NCBI GenBank assembly: GCA_013400115.1 | Contig: VXBP01009446.1 | Span: 310,001 to 374,000 of the forward strand | Source of the DNA: Rhinopomastus cyanomelas | Taxonomy: Eukaryota; Chordata; Aves; Bucerotiformes; Rhinopomastidae | Direction: 5' to 3' | DNA length: 64,000 bases | Part shown: piece after piece, positions 49,401-57,600 of the stretch | Position numbering within the stretch: position 1 is the first letter of the stretch | How the letters are laid out: every line of letters starts with the position of its first letter | Notes under the pieces: model-generated | What the model saw: only the letters and a program-made list of their open reading frames with translations | Databases searched by the model: none | What the model was told of the DNA's origin: nothing | Program-made: the position numbers and the translations under genes

Positions 49401-52400
49401 TGTCATTAGATGCCCCTGAGCAGAGCCTGGCTCCATCCTCCTGACACCCACCCTTCACGTATTTATAAACATTAATGAGGTCACCCCTCAGTCTCCCTTT
49501 TTCCAACCTCAAGAGACCCAGCTCCCTCAGCCTTTCCTCATCAAGATGCTCCACTCCCTTCATCATCTTTGCGGCTCTGCACTGGACTCTCTCCAGCAGT
49601 TCTGTGTCCTCCTGGAACTGAGGGGCCCAGAACTGGACAAAATATCCATAAGTAACAGACTGTAATAGAACTTCCAACATTTACTTCAAGACAAGAAAGC
49701 AGGCAAAACTAAGTGCAAAGTTCAAGATTCAAGCAGACATTAAGATTACCTGTAATACAAGAATTTAGAAAGTATAGCCTTCTGGTACCAGTGTTCTTTA
49801 CTCTTCTTCTTTCGTTGCCACTTCTGATCAATCAGCCTTTGATAAAACTCTTTCAACCACGTCCAGTCCCCTGTCTAGGTGATATGAAGCATATGAAATT
49901 AACACTCGTATGAAATTAATACTCATCCACAACAAAAGACACTCAGAAACTAACTTCACAGCTGAAGACATGAAACCATCATTTCTTTACAAAGTACCTC
50001 TTTGATAAGAACTTGGAATTTTAATCCTGTAGTACAAGACCCCAGATGCAACCTGTGGGTGAACCAAATTAGCACATAGAATTCCCAGGAGTTTTGATAT
50101 GTAGATGCTTTCTTGTTGGCTCCATAGTTCATGAAATAAAATATTTAGATTGTATGACATATTTATCAAAAGCAAATGGTTAACCTGAGATGATCTCATG
50201 AAGAGCTCTTGAATATCCAGCTCATCCAACAGGAGTGTCCGGCCGATGCGATGAACTGCCATGCTGACATGGGACTTGCTGTAAGGGATCTTCAGAAGTT
50301 TTTTGATATTCTTGAAGAGAACAGAGACAACACTCACTACAATTACACTGCTTTGCAAGGCAATTCTCATAATTAATTCTTAGCAAGCACAGAATACACC
50401 ACCAACATTGCACAGGCAGGCAAACAAAGTCTTACAGAAACAAAACCTTACACAAGGAGCATTATTTGAGGTCAGAGAACACAAGTGTCACTGATAACAA
50501 GATCAAGTAGCTGGTATAAACCACAAACATGGTTTAAAACAGTCTATCTCTGGATTACAACAACCAGATATCATCAAAAAGGACAAACACATACAAGTGG
50601 TTGGTTTGGATTTTCAAAGGTTCATCTTCACTACAGGAATAGCAACTCTCTGTCAGGTATCCAGAGGAAGATGGACAGATATGGCTGACTAGAAATCTGC
50701 CAAACGCAGAGACAGTACAGGAGGCTGTGTGTTTCTTCTGAATAGCCTCAGAATCATAGAATCATGCAGGTTGGAAAACACTCTTGGGATCATCGAGTCC
50801 AACCATCAAGCCTACTCTACAAGTTCACCCCTACACCACGTCCCCCAACTCATCCAAGCTGGTATTACCAACACCAAAAAAAGCTGGCTAAATACAGAAG
50901 AAAAAAGGTTGGAGGGGGACTGTCTTCTGGATAAAATAGACTTTAAAAAAGTCATCTTAAAAGTAGTAATTTACATCAAAATAACCAATTTCTAAAACAA
51001 GACAACTACACTGCAAGAATGAGCTGCATTCACTAAACCATGTATTTTAGCTGAAGATTATTTGTAGAAACCCACAGAACATAAGGTTTTCTCTACATTT
51101 CATCTTCAGAGATGACAGCTCCCTTAAGTGACAGAGCAGAGGCTTCGTTTAACTGCAGGATCTTTTCCACAAATGACAGAAACCATGACAGTACCTTAAG
51201 GTTTACACAACATCAGGGTTTGAACAATAGAGCATAAAAAGTTATACAAACCTCTGAATCAGACACTACATCCACATCGTTTCCAACAGAGTCAATGAAG
51301 TCATATGCCATCCCAAAGCTATTTAGGAAAAAGCACAAATCAAATGCACTGCAATATCAGAGATCTGGCTTTTAGTATCATAAAAATCTTCTGAATATTT
51401 TTCTTAATCACAGCGTCATCATAGGATGATAGAATCTTTACAGATTGGATCAAGAGTTTACGCTTTAGAGCTCATTACATCTAACGTTTATTAACAAGAT
51501 TGTTTTTACATTCTACAAGTTTTTCAAATACATGTCTGCAAGTGCTTCAATCCAACTGTGAGACAATCAAAACAGTAGCTTAGGTTTTGCTGGGAAACCA
51601 AGAAAATAATAACTTTTAACAGCCATGGGAAAAGACAACTCAATTTCTCTACTTTAACAGTGAAAACAAGAACAGTTTTTCAAAGTGTTTCTGTTTAAGA
51701 CATTTTAACAGCTGTCCTTTCATTTTGCCTCTTATTTGTAACTGGCCTATGGGCTGTAGCAGATACATCCTTGCACCTTCACCCACCCTCACTAAGGCTC
51801 CTCTAAATTTCAAGCTGTTTATTACTATATATATATAGAGAGAGATATCTTACCAAACACATACATGACGTGCAGGTGACCAACATCATTCTTTCAGTAT
51901 TACATGTTAATACTGACACTTAAGACAGATTAAACTACTGGCTTCTATTTGACAAATTATCAGAAATAAACAGAGAAAGTTCATAAAGCACTGAAAACCT
52001 GCTCAGAAATGTAGTCTCCTAAAGGATGATGAGGATGTAAATACAGATCCTCCACAACCTGCTAAGTCTCACTAACTTGTTAACTTGGTGTGAAACTGCT
52101 TGTCCAATACAGGATTTAATACCTTGACCTTAAACCATGTCACAAATATCCATACCTCAGAAAACACTGTTTTATGGTTTTGCCCCTCTCGTGTTCACTC
52201 TTGACATGATTAAGAAATATCTTTTGCCATTAATGAGACAGGTTCAGTTTCCAGAAGAGCTATAAACAGGCTGTAATTTTTAAGGACAGCAACACTAGTT
52301 CCATCTTCCCCTGCTACCAAAAGCAGAATGGCTGGCTGAACCAGTCCAGTTTCACAGAACCACAGAACGTTAAGGATTGGAAGGGACCTTGAAAGATCAT

Positions 52401-54172
52401 CTAGTCCAATCTAATTTGATATTGGCCAACCAAGGAGGAACAGAAATTGGTTTCAAGGTGTCAACATGCACTTGAAATAAAATTACAATTACCAGCATCT
52501 CAATGTCAAGCTGGACAAGGCTGTGAGCAAACTGCTCTAGTGAGAGATGTCCCTGGCCAAGCTTACAACTCTGAGCTTTAAGGTCTTTTCCAGCCTAAAG
52601 CAGCTGTGATTTATGAAGAACACAAGATTGGAGTACACAGGCAAGAACTAAGGATGAAAAAGCAAAGGAGAATGTTTAAAAGGAACAGCTAGTTGCTACA
52701 GTAAAGCTGGTTACGTGGAATTACACAGGATCACCATTAGAATTATACTTAAAGCCCTGGAAAAAAAAGCAGAACCTACTGTTATTTACCTTGAAAAGGG
52801 TTTACTTTTTTTGTTGTTGCCAAGAATGGTTGTACCTGCTGGTCCCAGCTTAGCGCTTTCACGTAACCAGTTGGCAGGAGGAAGCTTCAGGTCAGTTTTC
52901 TCCTGTAGACGGGCAAATGCTGCTTGCGGTGGGGCAGAGGAGTATTTCACCACAGCACAGCTCTTCACTTCGTTGCCACCAAGAAATAACACGGACCCCT
53001 AGTTTTCAAAAGAAATTGTTATTTGATAAATGAAGGATTAAGACATCAGATTTGCTCTATGACAAGCTAGTTTTAGTAATAAGCCACTTAAGCCTTGTCC
53101 CACATCCTCAGACTTCTCTTGCTCATGTTCCATTGAGTTTTCTGCACAGTTCAAGAGGGATAACGAGCTACTGGAGAGAGTGCAAAATCGTTATGATGAT
53201 AAGGGAGGCTGAAGCAACTTCCCTATGAGGAGAAGCTGAGAGAGTTGGGGCTGTTCAGCCTGGTGCGGAGGAGACCTAGGGAGACCTCAGAAGTGCTGAT
53301 AAATATCTAAAGGGTCAATGTCAGCAACAGGACAGGGAGCAACGGTCACAGACTGAAACACAAAGTTCAGTTTGAACAGAAGGAAAAAACTTTTTCCCAA
53401 TGAGGGTAGCAGAGCCCTGTCCCAGGCTGCCCAGAGAGGTTGTGGAGTCTCCTGCTCTGGAGACATTACAAACCCACCTGGGGGATCTGCTCTAGGAGAA
53501 CCCACTCCAGAAGATCCCTTCCAATCCAACCAGTCAGATTCTGGGGCTCCGTCACTCGTCTTCAGCCGACTCTACACTTCAGCAGTTACAAGGCCAAAGT
53601 GTTGTTAAGGTCAGCTCCCTACGGAGCACGAAGTCACTCAGGAAAGCCAAAACTAAACCAGAATTCGCAGTAACACCACTAAAACTCCGCAGAACGAAGT
53701 GCTGAGCGAGAAGCACCACGGCGAACCACCGCTCTGCCTCATGGCTGCGCATTCCCTCCTGCATGGGGCAAAGCGCCGCCAAGGAAAAACAGCTCCACAG
53801 GACAGTGTTTATGGAAATAAGGCACCGGCACCCGGGCACAGCAACACAAACACCGCCGGCAATTAACGCTCCATCATAATTAGCACGTTCCCCGCTCCTG
53901 ACACTCCCTTACTGGCCCAACTGGCCCATGGGGCAAGCCGGACCGTCACTGGGGCTGCTCACAGCCCCGAACCGGCGCTGCTACACAGGGGAAGGGGTTG
54001 GGGGGGGGCTCAGCCCCGGGACTCCCCGTCCCGCTTCCCGCCGTAGGCACAGCCGCCGCCCTCCCGTCCACCCACCGTCCCCCGGACCACCCATCACCGC
54101 TGTTGCTACCTGCTTGGGCTCCTCCATGTCCGTCCGTGCCGGGGCAGCCCCGGCTCCGCGGGGCTCCGCCAT
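28310..54172 (-). CDS. EDRF1: EDRF1, erythroid differentiation-related factor 1
   Basis: Twenty-five coding exons, listed individually, join in frame to 1226 residues (human 1238). EDRF1 is a nuclear factor reported to support GATA-1 activity, globin expression and erythroid maturation. The order is a short divergent N-terminus; a highly conserved block (residues 22-483) with LFLGGNEVKS, NWLRESAKLGPAGTTILG, KIPYSKSHVSMAVHRIGRTL and GSNMPIFGGGRYPAVSLRL; an acidic linker (about 515-531); and a helical tetratricopeptide-like region (about 645-1076) with KAYYVLSDAAM, YIKLALQ and VWDSVNWELSTTYFTMATLQ. No signal peptide or membrane segment is seen. Two in-frame ATGs occur in exon 1 (54172 and 54127), both with G at -3; I take the first. 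Intron 18 uses a GC donor. It is divergent with TEX36 and convergent with UROS. Confidence 0.97.
28955..29590 (+). mobile_element. CR1 3' fragment
   Basis: Sense, about 0.63 kb, in EDRF1 intron 24, ending AGGATGATTCAATGATTC. Confidence 0.9.
30365..30465 (+). mobile_element. CR1 3' tip
   Basis: Sense, GACTGGATCTAGGGGATCCT. Confidence 0.88.
30561..30654. repeat. 47-bp tandem duplication in EDRF1 intron 24
   Basis: Two adjacent copies (30561-30607 and 30608-30654) begin CTACAAGACAACGGAAC and end GGGGACAT. I see one mismatch. It is not CR1. Confidence 0.9.
31190..31262 (+). mobile_element. CR1 3' tip
   Basis: Sense, CTGGCAGTGCTGGGTCAAAG, meeting the next antisense tip. Confidence 0.75.
31263..31455 (-). 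mobile_element. CR1 3' fragment
   Basis: Antisense ACATTAGGGATTGGAAGGGA type. Confidence 0.9.
31664..31827 (-). CDS. EDRF1: EDRF1 exon 24
   Basis: Residues 1116-1169 plus two bases. A variable start is followed by KLLSIFESRLSFLLLQSIKL and LTSTKKK, which match human closely. Confidence 0.96.
32292..32407 (-). CDS. EDRF1: EDRF1 exon 23
   Basis: Residues 1077-1115, SQNSSAAKLKTLFGALDVMM to KELVAESEQ. The acceptor is TTCCAG and the donor CAG|GTAAAC. Confidence 0.96.
32520..32910 (+). mobile_element. CR1 3' fragment
   Basis: Sense, ending AACCCAAACCAGTCTGTGAT. Confidence 0.87.
33014..33167 (-). CDS. EDRF1: EDRF1 exon 22
   Basis: Residues 1026-1076 plus one base, VGDEHLRKQHRVLADLHYSK to RVAFAEFQMA. 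The donor is A|GTGAGT. Confidence 0.97.
33745..33980 (+). mobile_element. CR1 3' fragment
   Basis: Sense, ending TTCTGTGATTCTACGATTC; about 55 nt from EDRF1 exon 21. Confidence 0.9.
34034..34183 (-). CDS. EDRF1: EDRF1 exon 21
   Basis: Residues 976-1025, IEKEVSEAMMKSLKYCDVDT to MYHSCLRNQ. The exon is 150 nt, phase 0 on both sides. The donor is CAG|GTACTG. Confidence 0.97.
34445..34603 (-). CDS. EDRF1: EDRF1 exon 20
   Basis: Residues 923-975, AVDYYLKALRSLGKRDVHPA then VWDSVNWELSTTYFTMATLQ. Phase 0 on both sides. Confidence 0.97.
34709..34932 (-). CDS. EDRF1: EDRF1 exon 19
   Basis: Residues 848-922, VSKNISMTEQQLWKKSFACF, then LLLCNTGRLMRICAQAHC and FSPEEALYYNK. The acceptor is CCCTAG after a clear pyrimidine tract. 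Confidence 0.97.
35036..35330. mobile_element. CR1 with 3' tips in inverted orientation
   Basis: An antisense tip (35036-35100) is fused directly to a sense body and tip (35105-35330), so both ends of the insert are CR1 3' ends pointing outwards. Confidence 0.85.
35561..35779 (-). CDS. EDRF1: EDRF1 exon 18 (GC donor)
   Basis: Residues 775-847 plus one base, FAWATDLSTDLECQLSVSCK to AAAVQTERV. No GT donor keeps the frame into exon 19. Using GTGG|GCAAGT, the standard non-canonical GC site, restores TER-V-VSKN against human SER-L-VSKS. Confidence 0.92.
35870..36000 (-). mobile_element. CR1 fragment without tip
   Basis: Antisense body (CTCCAGGGATGGGGATCC). Confidence 0.75.
36611..36811 (-). CDS. 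EDRF1: EDRF1 exon 17
   Basis: Residues 708-774 plus one base, DTYCCLCASMLPEVLVFLCQ to LHRESRCQ. Intron 15-16 and intron 16-17 sequences here are rich in CR1. Confidence 0.97.
37368..37645 (-). mobile_element. CR1 3' fragment
   Basis: Antisense, CATTTAGGTTGGAAGGGACC subtype, with a small internal repeat TTAATGTCC. Confidence 0.87.
37965..38045 (-). mobile_element. CR1 3' tip
   Basis: Antisense, short and diverged. Confidence 0.65.
38192..38380 (-). CDS. EDRF1: EDRF1 exon 16
   Basis: Residues 645-707 plus one base. It begins the helical repeat region: GMIPGSWQYKMKLQLILKSS, KAYYVLSDAAMVLQKYGRAL and RYIKLALQ have tetratricopeptide-like spacing of small and aromatic residues. Confidence 0.97.
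38435..38690 (+). mobile_element. CR1 fragment
   Basis: Sense body starting about 55 nt upstream of the EDRF1 exon 16 acceptor, cut at GGAACAGAGGAGATG. Confidence 0.85.
38691..38835 (-). mobile_element. CR1 fragment
   Basis: Antisense body (GGTTGTAGAGAGCAATGAGG) joined to the sense copy. Confidence 0.82.
39045..39160 (-). mobile_element. CR1 3' tip
   Basis: Antisense, CCAACCCCTGCCATGGGCAA. Confidence 0.75.
39535..39720 (+). mobile_element. CR1 3' fragment
   Basis: Sense, diverged, GGTCCCTTCCAACTCCAAGC. Confidence 0.75.
39925..40255 (+). mobile_element. CR1 3' fragment
   Basis: Sense, ending GTGAATGATTCTATGATTC. Confidence 0.88.
40412..40865 (-). mobile_element. CR1 fragment
   Basis: Antisense, older copy (GGGGTTGGAAAGGACCTCC). 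Confidence 0.87.
41390..41540 (-). CDS. EDRF1: EDRF1 exon 15
   Basis: Residues 595-644 plus one base, GLKSVDSSVKKESDLPAADP to LEKQMALFLDK. The donor is A|GTAAGT. Confidence 0.97.
41650..41721 (-). CDS. EDRF1: EDRF1 exon 14
   Basis: Residues 571-594, PSCTFPVCHGTEERCRLVLS plus YVLE. The exon is 72 nt, phase 0 on both sides, so it could be skipped without a frameshift. Confidence 0.96.
42180..42245 (+). mobile_element. CR1 3' tip
   Basis: Sense, GACCTTAGAGGTCTCCTC. Confidence 0.7.
42531..42791 (-). CDS. EDRF1: EDRF1 exon 13 (acidic linker)
   Basis: Residues 484-570. IIASANYMLSELFQLDEPKK is followed by a Ser/Glu/Asp-rich acidic run (about 515-531) and VGELSVPEKYKSVHRIR. It is the longest exon, phase 0 on both sides. 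The donor is CGT|GTAAGT. Confidence 0.97.
42885..43150 (+). mobile_element. CR1 3' fragment
   Basis: Sense, GGTCCCTTCCAGTCCCTAAT, in EDRF1 intron 12. Confidence 0.9.
43573..43815 (-). mobile_element. CR1 3' fragment
   Basis: Antisense ACATTAGGGGTTGGAAGGGA type. Confidence 0.9.
44275..44440 (-). mobile_element. CR1 fragment, diverged
   Basis: Antisense, AGGAAGGAACCCCTGGAGAC. Confidence 0.65.
44618..44729 (-). CDS. EDRF1: EDRF1 exon 12
   Basis: Residues 446-483, KVACNMMLKQNQNKKHYGTI to LLDNGRHPQ. The donor is CAA|GTAAGA. Confidence 0.97.
45044..45152 (-). CDS. EDRF1: EDRF1 exon 11
   Basis: Residues 410-445 plus two bases, ASGSDIVKLYDLTTLCEETE to FTMPVAILLY. The donor is AA|GTGAGT. Confidence 0.97.
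45245..45392 (-). CDS. EDRF1: EDRF1 exon 10
   Basis: Residues 361-409 plus one base, KYEMIKTEDIPNLENSNFST to GHTYWLFK. A CR1 fragment begins only about 20 nt upstream of its acceptor. Confidence 0.97.
45413..45520 (+). mobile_element. CR1 3' tip beside EDRF1 exon 10
   Basis: Sense, ATGTTCCTGTGCAACTTGG to TGATGTTCTGTG. Its 5' truncation point is about 20 nt from the exon 10 acceptor AG. Confidence 0.9.
45849..45960 (-). CDS. EDRF1: EDRF1 exon 9
   Basis: Residues 323-360, RDNNKPINVLTGIDYWLDNL to FHVNGIVQ. The acceptor is TTTTAG and the donor CAA|GTAGGT. Confidence 0.97.
46904..47025 (-). CDS. EDRF1: EDRF1 exon 8
   Basis: Residues 283-322 plus two bases, GLKNDFVRNILWTFEDIHML then GSNMPIFGGGRYPAVSLRL, one of the most conserved segments of the family. 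Confidence 0.97.
47312..47407 (-). CDS. EDRF1: EDRF1 exon 7
   Basis: Residues 251-282, GNVPLEPSYIVGHVASAPKE to DGENSQ. The acceptor is TCACAG and the donor CAG|GTATGC. Confidence 0.96.
48652..48811 (-). CDS. EDRF1: EDRF1 exon 6
   Basis: Residues 197-250, a variable Ser/Pro/Glu-rich linker with the conserved ASWPAPFEMPSSLSEEP. The donor is CAG|GTGAGT. Confidence 0.96.
49168..49640 (-). mobile_element. CR1 fragment
   Basis: Antisense, AACACAGGGATTGGAAGGGA, the only large CR1 between 45.5 and 50.7 kb. Confidence 0.9.
49750..49874 (-). CDS. EDRF1: EDRF1 exon 5
   Basis: Residues 156-196 plus two bases, TGDWTWLKEFYQRLIDQKWQ then RKKKSKEHWYQKAIL. The acceptor is CCTAG. Confidence 0.97.
50185..50310 (-). 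CDS. EDRF1: EDRF1 exon 4
   Basis: Residues 114-155, NIKKLLKIPYSKSHVSMAVH to ELFMRSSQ. The donor is CAG|GTTAAC, a weak site. Confidence 0.97.
50748..50850 (-). mobile_element. CR1 3' tip
   Basis: Antisense, beginning AATCATAGAATCATGCAGG. Confidence 0.88.
51252..51318 (-). CDS. EDRF1: EDRF1 exon 3
   Basis: Residues 91-113, SFGMAYDFIDSVGNDVDVV to SDSE. The donor is GAG|GTTTGT. Confidence 0.97.
51824..51848. repeat. short TA/GA dinucleotide run
   Basis: A (TA)n run passes into (GA)n within EDRF1 intron 2. Confidence 0.8.
52352..52415 (-). mobile_element. CR1 3' tip
   Basis: Antisense, only about 60 bp of the 3' end. Confidence 0.85.
52505..52610 (+). mobile_element. CR1 3' tip
   Basis: Sense, diverged, GTCTTTTCCAGCCTAAAGC. 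Confidence 0.65.
52790..52998 (-). CDS. EDRF1: EDRF1 exon 2
   Basis: Residues 22-90 plus two bases. GSVLFLGGNEVKSCAVVKY, then LPPANWLRESAKLGPAG and KKSKPFS are almost identical to human. The acceptor is ACTAG and the donor AAG|GTAAAT. Confidence 0.97.
53160..53535 (+). mobile_element. CR1 3' fragment
   Basis: Sense, in EDRF1 intron 1, diverged. Confidence 0.8.
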
Positions 54173-54540
54173 GGCCGGGCCGGAGCCTCAGGCGGCGGCG
54201 GCGGAGGGCAAACGGGGGCTGGACGCGTCACACGGGCACAGCGAGCTGTCGCGAGATTTCCTCTGATCTCGCAGGAGGCGCGAGGCGGGGCTGAGGCGGG
54301 AAAAGAGAAGGAAGGGGCGGTTAATGGCGGCGGAGGGGAGGCGCCTCAGGGTGCGGGGTGAGGGCCGCTCGTTGGAGGCCTCCACCTTCTGGGTGTTTTT
54401 TGAGTTCAGCAGACGCTCAGCTGTGATGGCGGTGTGACTTTTGCTGCTGTGAGTCTTAGTAAAACACCCGAGTCGTTCGATACGGAACGGGGTTTGTGTG
54501 CCCTGAATTCAGACCCCCTGAGCGAATGAGTGGCCACCAT
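53880..54540. promoter_or_regulatory. CpG-rich bidirectional promoter of EDRF1 and TEX36
   Basis: The second GC- and CpG-dense block of the window. EDRF1 starts leftwards at 54172 and TEX36 rightwards at 54584, 411 bp between start codons. GATGGCGG at 54424 and ATGGCGGCGG near 54325 resemble YY1-type promoter motifs. No TATA box was seen. Confidence 0.75.
54110..54172 (-). CDS. EDRF1: EDRF1 exon 1
   Basis: Residues 1-21, MAEPRGAGAAPARTDMEEPK and Q. It is Ala/Pro-rich and not conserved with human. The donor is CAG|GTAGCA in the CpG-rich block. Met16 is an alternative start. Confidence 0.85.
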
Positions 54541-54577
54541 GGCAACCGGGTGCTGGGCAAATAAACACCAGTGTTGA
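54539..54577 (+). other. TEX36: upstream ORF in the TEX36 leader
   Basis: An ATG in the perfect context GCCACCATGG opens a 12-codon frame (MATGCWANKHQC) that stops at TGA six bases before the TEX36 ATG. It matters only if transcription starts upstream of 54539, which the sequence cannot show. Confidence 0.5.
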
Positions 54578-54583
54578 GGAGCC

Positions 54584-54634
54584 ATGCCCAAGGGCAGGCG
54601 TTTCCAGCCCTGCAGGAAGAATGATGGAGCCTGG
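54584..54634 (+). CDS. TEX36: TEX36 exon 1
   Basis: Residues 1-17, MPKGRRFQPCRKNDGAW. The donor is TGG|GTGAGC. The start context is GAGCCATGC, with G at -3. Confidence 0.93.
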
Positions 54635-57600
54635 GTGAGCTTCTGTGTCTTTCGTGGGGTTTTTCTTCTCCTTAAACTCTGCAAAACAAAAGCTTAGTGC
54701 TGAGGGTAACTTTGTCCTGGAGCCAGAAACGAGCTTTCCCCTTTCTGGGAGGCTGAGGGAGAGCTCCTTGCTGTCTGTCTACAGCACCCTCAGAGGAGAG
54801 TGTAGAGAGGTGTGGGTTAATCTCACAAGTGACAAGATGAGGAAATGGCCTCAAGCTGCCCAGGGGAAGTTTAGGTTGACCCTGAGGAAAAACTTCTCCC
54901 TGGAAAGGATCCTCAGGCCTTGGAACAGGCTGTCCAGGGAGGGGTTGAATTGCCATTGTGTTTCACAGTTGTGGAGATCTGGGGCTCAGAGACAGGGTTT
55001 AACAGTGGCCTTGGGACAGCTGGGTTCATGGTTAGACTCCGTGATCTTTAAGGTGTTTCCAAACTAAACAATTCTACATTTATGAGGAAAAAGTGAGCTC
55101 TTCAGAGGAAGTGACTAAAGCAAACATCTTTTCCCTGTTGTCCAACAGCTCTGGAGGGCTCTTATTTTATATTTAGCCCAGGCTGATTATCTCCTGGGAA
55201 AATGTCAGCTGCTCTTTGCCTCAGCTTTTCCCCTCTTGGCTCCATTGGAGGCCCCGGCCTGGGATGTTTGGACCTCCCAGCACACTACAACACAACCTGG
55301 CACAGGCTGCTGATCTTCAGTCCCTCAGCCCACAGGCTAATGTTGGGCTAAGCTGTTCACCAAAAGTTATGTGCATACAAATTTAGGGTTGTATGCAGGA
55401 ACAATGTGGGGGAAAAACAGGGGTGTTAGAGAATAATGGGTTTTGCAAGATGTATGGTCACAATATGGTTTCCAGAAAGCTTCTGGAGAAATAATCTTAC
55501 CTTCTTTTTTCCCCCTGTACTGGACCCTGGGAGGCCTCCCCTGGAGTACTGGGGGCAGTACCGGGCCCCGGACTTCAAGAAAGAGATTGAGAGGCTGGAG
55601 TGGGTCTAGAGGAGCAATGAGACTGGAGAAGGAACTGGAGGGAAAGTCTGATGAGGAGACGCAGAGGGAGCTGGGGTGTTTAGCCTGGAGGAGATTCGGT
55701 GGGGACCATCTCCCTTTCTCCAACTTCCTGAAGGGAAGTTGTAGTCAGGTGGGGCATGGGCTCTTCTCCTAAGCATGAGAGGGCAGGGCTTGAAGCTGCA
55801 CCAGGAGAGGGTTAGGTTGGATGTTAGGAAGCCCTGCCTCACAGAAAATGTCATCAGAGCCTGGAATGGACTGCCTAGGGTAGTGGTGGACTCCCAATCC
55901 CTGCAAGTGTTTAAGGACAGACAGGACGTGGCCCTTAGTGCCATGGTCTAGGCTTGGTGATGCTAGGTCCTGGGCTGGGCTGGATTTGCTCAGAAGTCTT
56001 CTGGCCTCAATAATTCTGTAATTTTGGCTGATTCTAAGTTTTAAGCACTTTATTATAGATGGTTGTGTTGTGTGAAGGGAGCGTCTCATTTTTCCCAAAG
56101 GCCACTAGGTGCTGCTACAATCCAAATAATAAAAAATAAAAGGGGAAAATGTGATTTTGCCCACATTTCTAATCAGATTTATTGGAGTTTTTTATTGTTG
56201 GCTTTTAAAAATATTCTTTAACGAGCCACAATATCAATTTTTTTCTAGTTTGCTCATGTTGGAGGATGCCAGAGTCAAGCTGAGTCGGTGACAAGCTCCA
56301 CACTAAAACAGGTGCAGGACTCAGGAGCAGCTCGGTACATTGAGGACAGATTGCCACAGGCATACAGAATGCGGGAGCAGGTGAGTTACTGTGGCAGTAC
56401 AGTCAATTTACAGAGCTCCTGCTTGCAAGATAATCACTCACTAAGTGATATAAGTAAGGATATACAGAAGTTCTAAGTAAGAATAGCACTTAACAGCGGC
56501 GTGGCAGACTTTGTGCCTCAGGGACTGAAATGATTGCTAGCTGTGCTAGCACAGAAACATATTTCACTGCTCTAATTTTGGATGCTCCAAGTCCTGCCGT
56601 AGTTACTGCTCATTTCCAGCATCAGATACTTTCCCCTTTTATTAGCTGAGACATGTTTATTTGCCAGATTGTATTATGATCAACCTCAGTCCAATACCCG
56701 TCCATACAGCCAGATAAGAATATTTAATTGAAATTGTATTATCTGATTTGAATGTCAGAAATTCTTTATATTCAGGTAAAAAAAATCATGTTGATCTTTC
56801 AAATGTTGCAGTGAGAAGCTTCCCCTTTGAAACACTCAAGGCTTAAAAAACCGAGGTGATTTTTGAGAAGAGCAAAACACAGTATTTTAAAATCACAAGC
56901 ATGAAAAAAATGACAATTTCTTGAGCACTTTTTAATGTCCTTATTTTATCGTCACGCTGAGCTTTGCTTTACCCACCCACTTGGTGCAGGGAACATTTTC
57001 TGCTTCCATTTTCTGTAAGTGTAGCAATTATATTGAGTTCATTTCATGTGTTTTGCTATAGTGAAGAGTAGAAATGGGCTAGAAAGGGCTATTTGAAAGG
57101 GAGCCTTGGGGCTAGTGAGAAGAAAAGGTGAAGATTATACTGTAACATGAGTATTCATTGCATTGATAATGTTTCTGTAGAGCATCTGGCCTTAGCCACT
57201 GTTGGAGAAGTTTTCAGCTGGAAAAGATGGACTTTTTGTCAGCACTACTGTGATGGCTAGATATGATCCAGCAGTCTGCTCAGGTGGCCAAGAAAGCCAG
57301 TGACATCCTAGCTTGTATAAGAGACAGTGTGGCCAGCAGGAGCAGGGAAGTGATTGTCCCCCTGTTATGGGCACTGGTGAGGCCACACCTCAAGTAACTG
57401 GGGTCAGTTTTGGGCATCTCAATACAGGAAAGACGTTGATGGGCTGGAGTTGGTCCAGAGAAGGGCAACAAGGGTGAAGGGGTCTGGAGAGTAAACTTTG
57501 TGAAGAGCAGCTGAAGCATCTGGGGCTGGTTAGTCTGGAGAAAAGCTGAGGCCAGACCTTATTGCTCTCTACAACTACCTGAAAGGAGGTGTTGAGAGGT

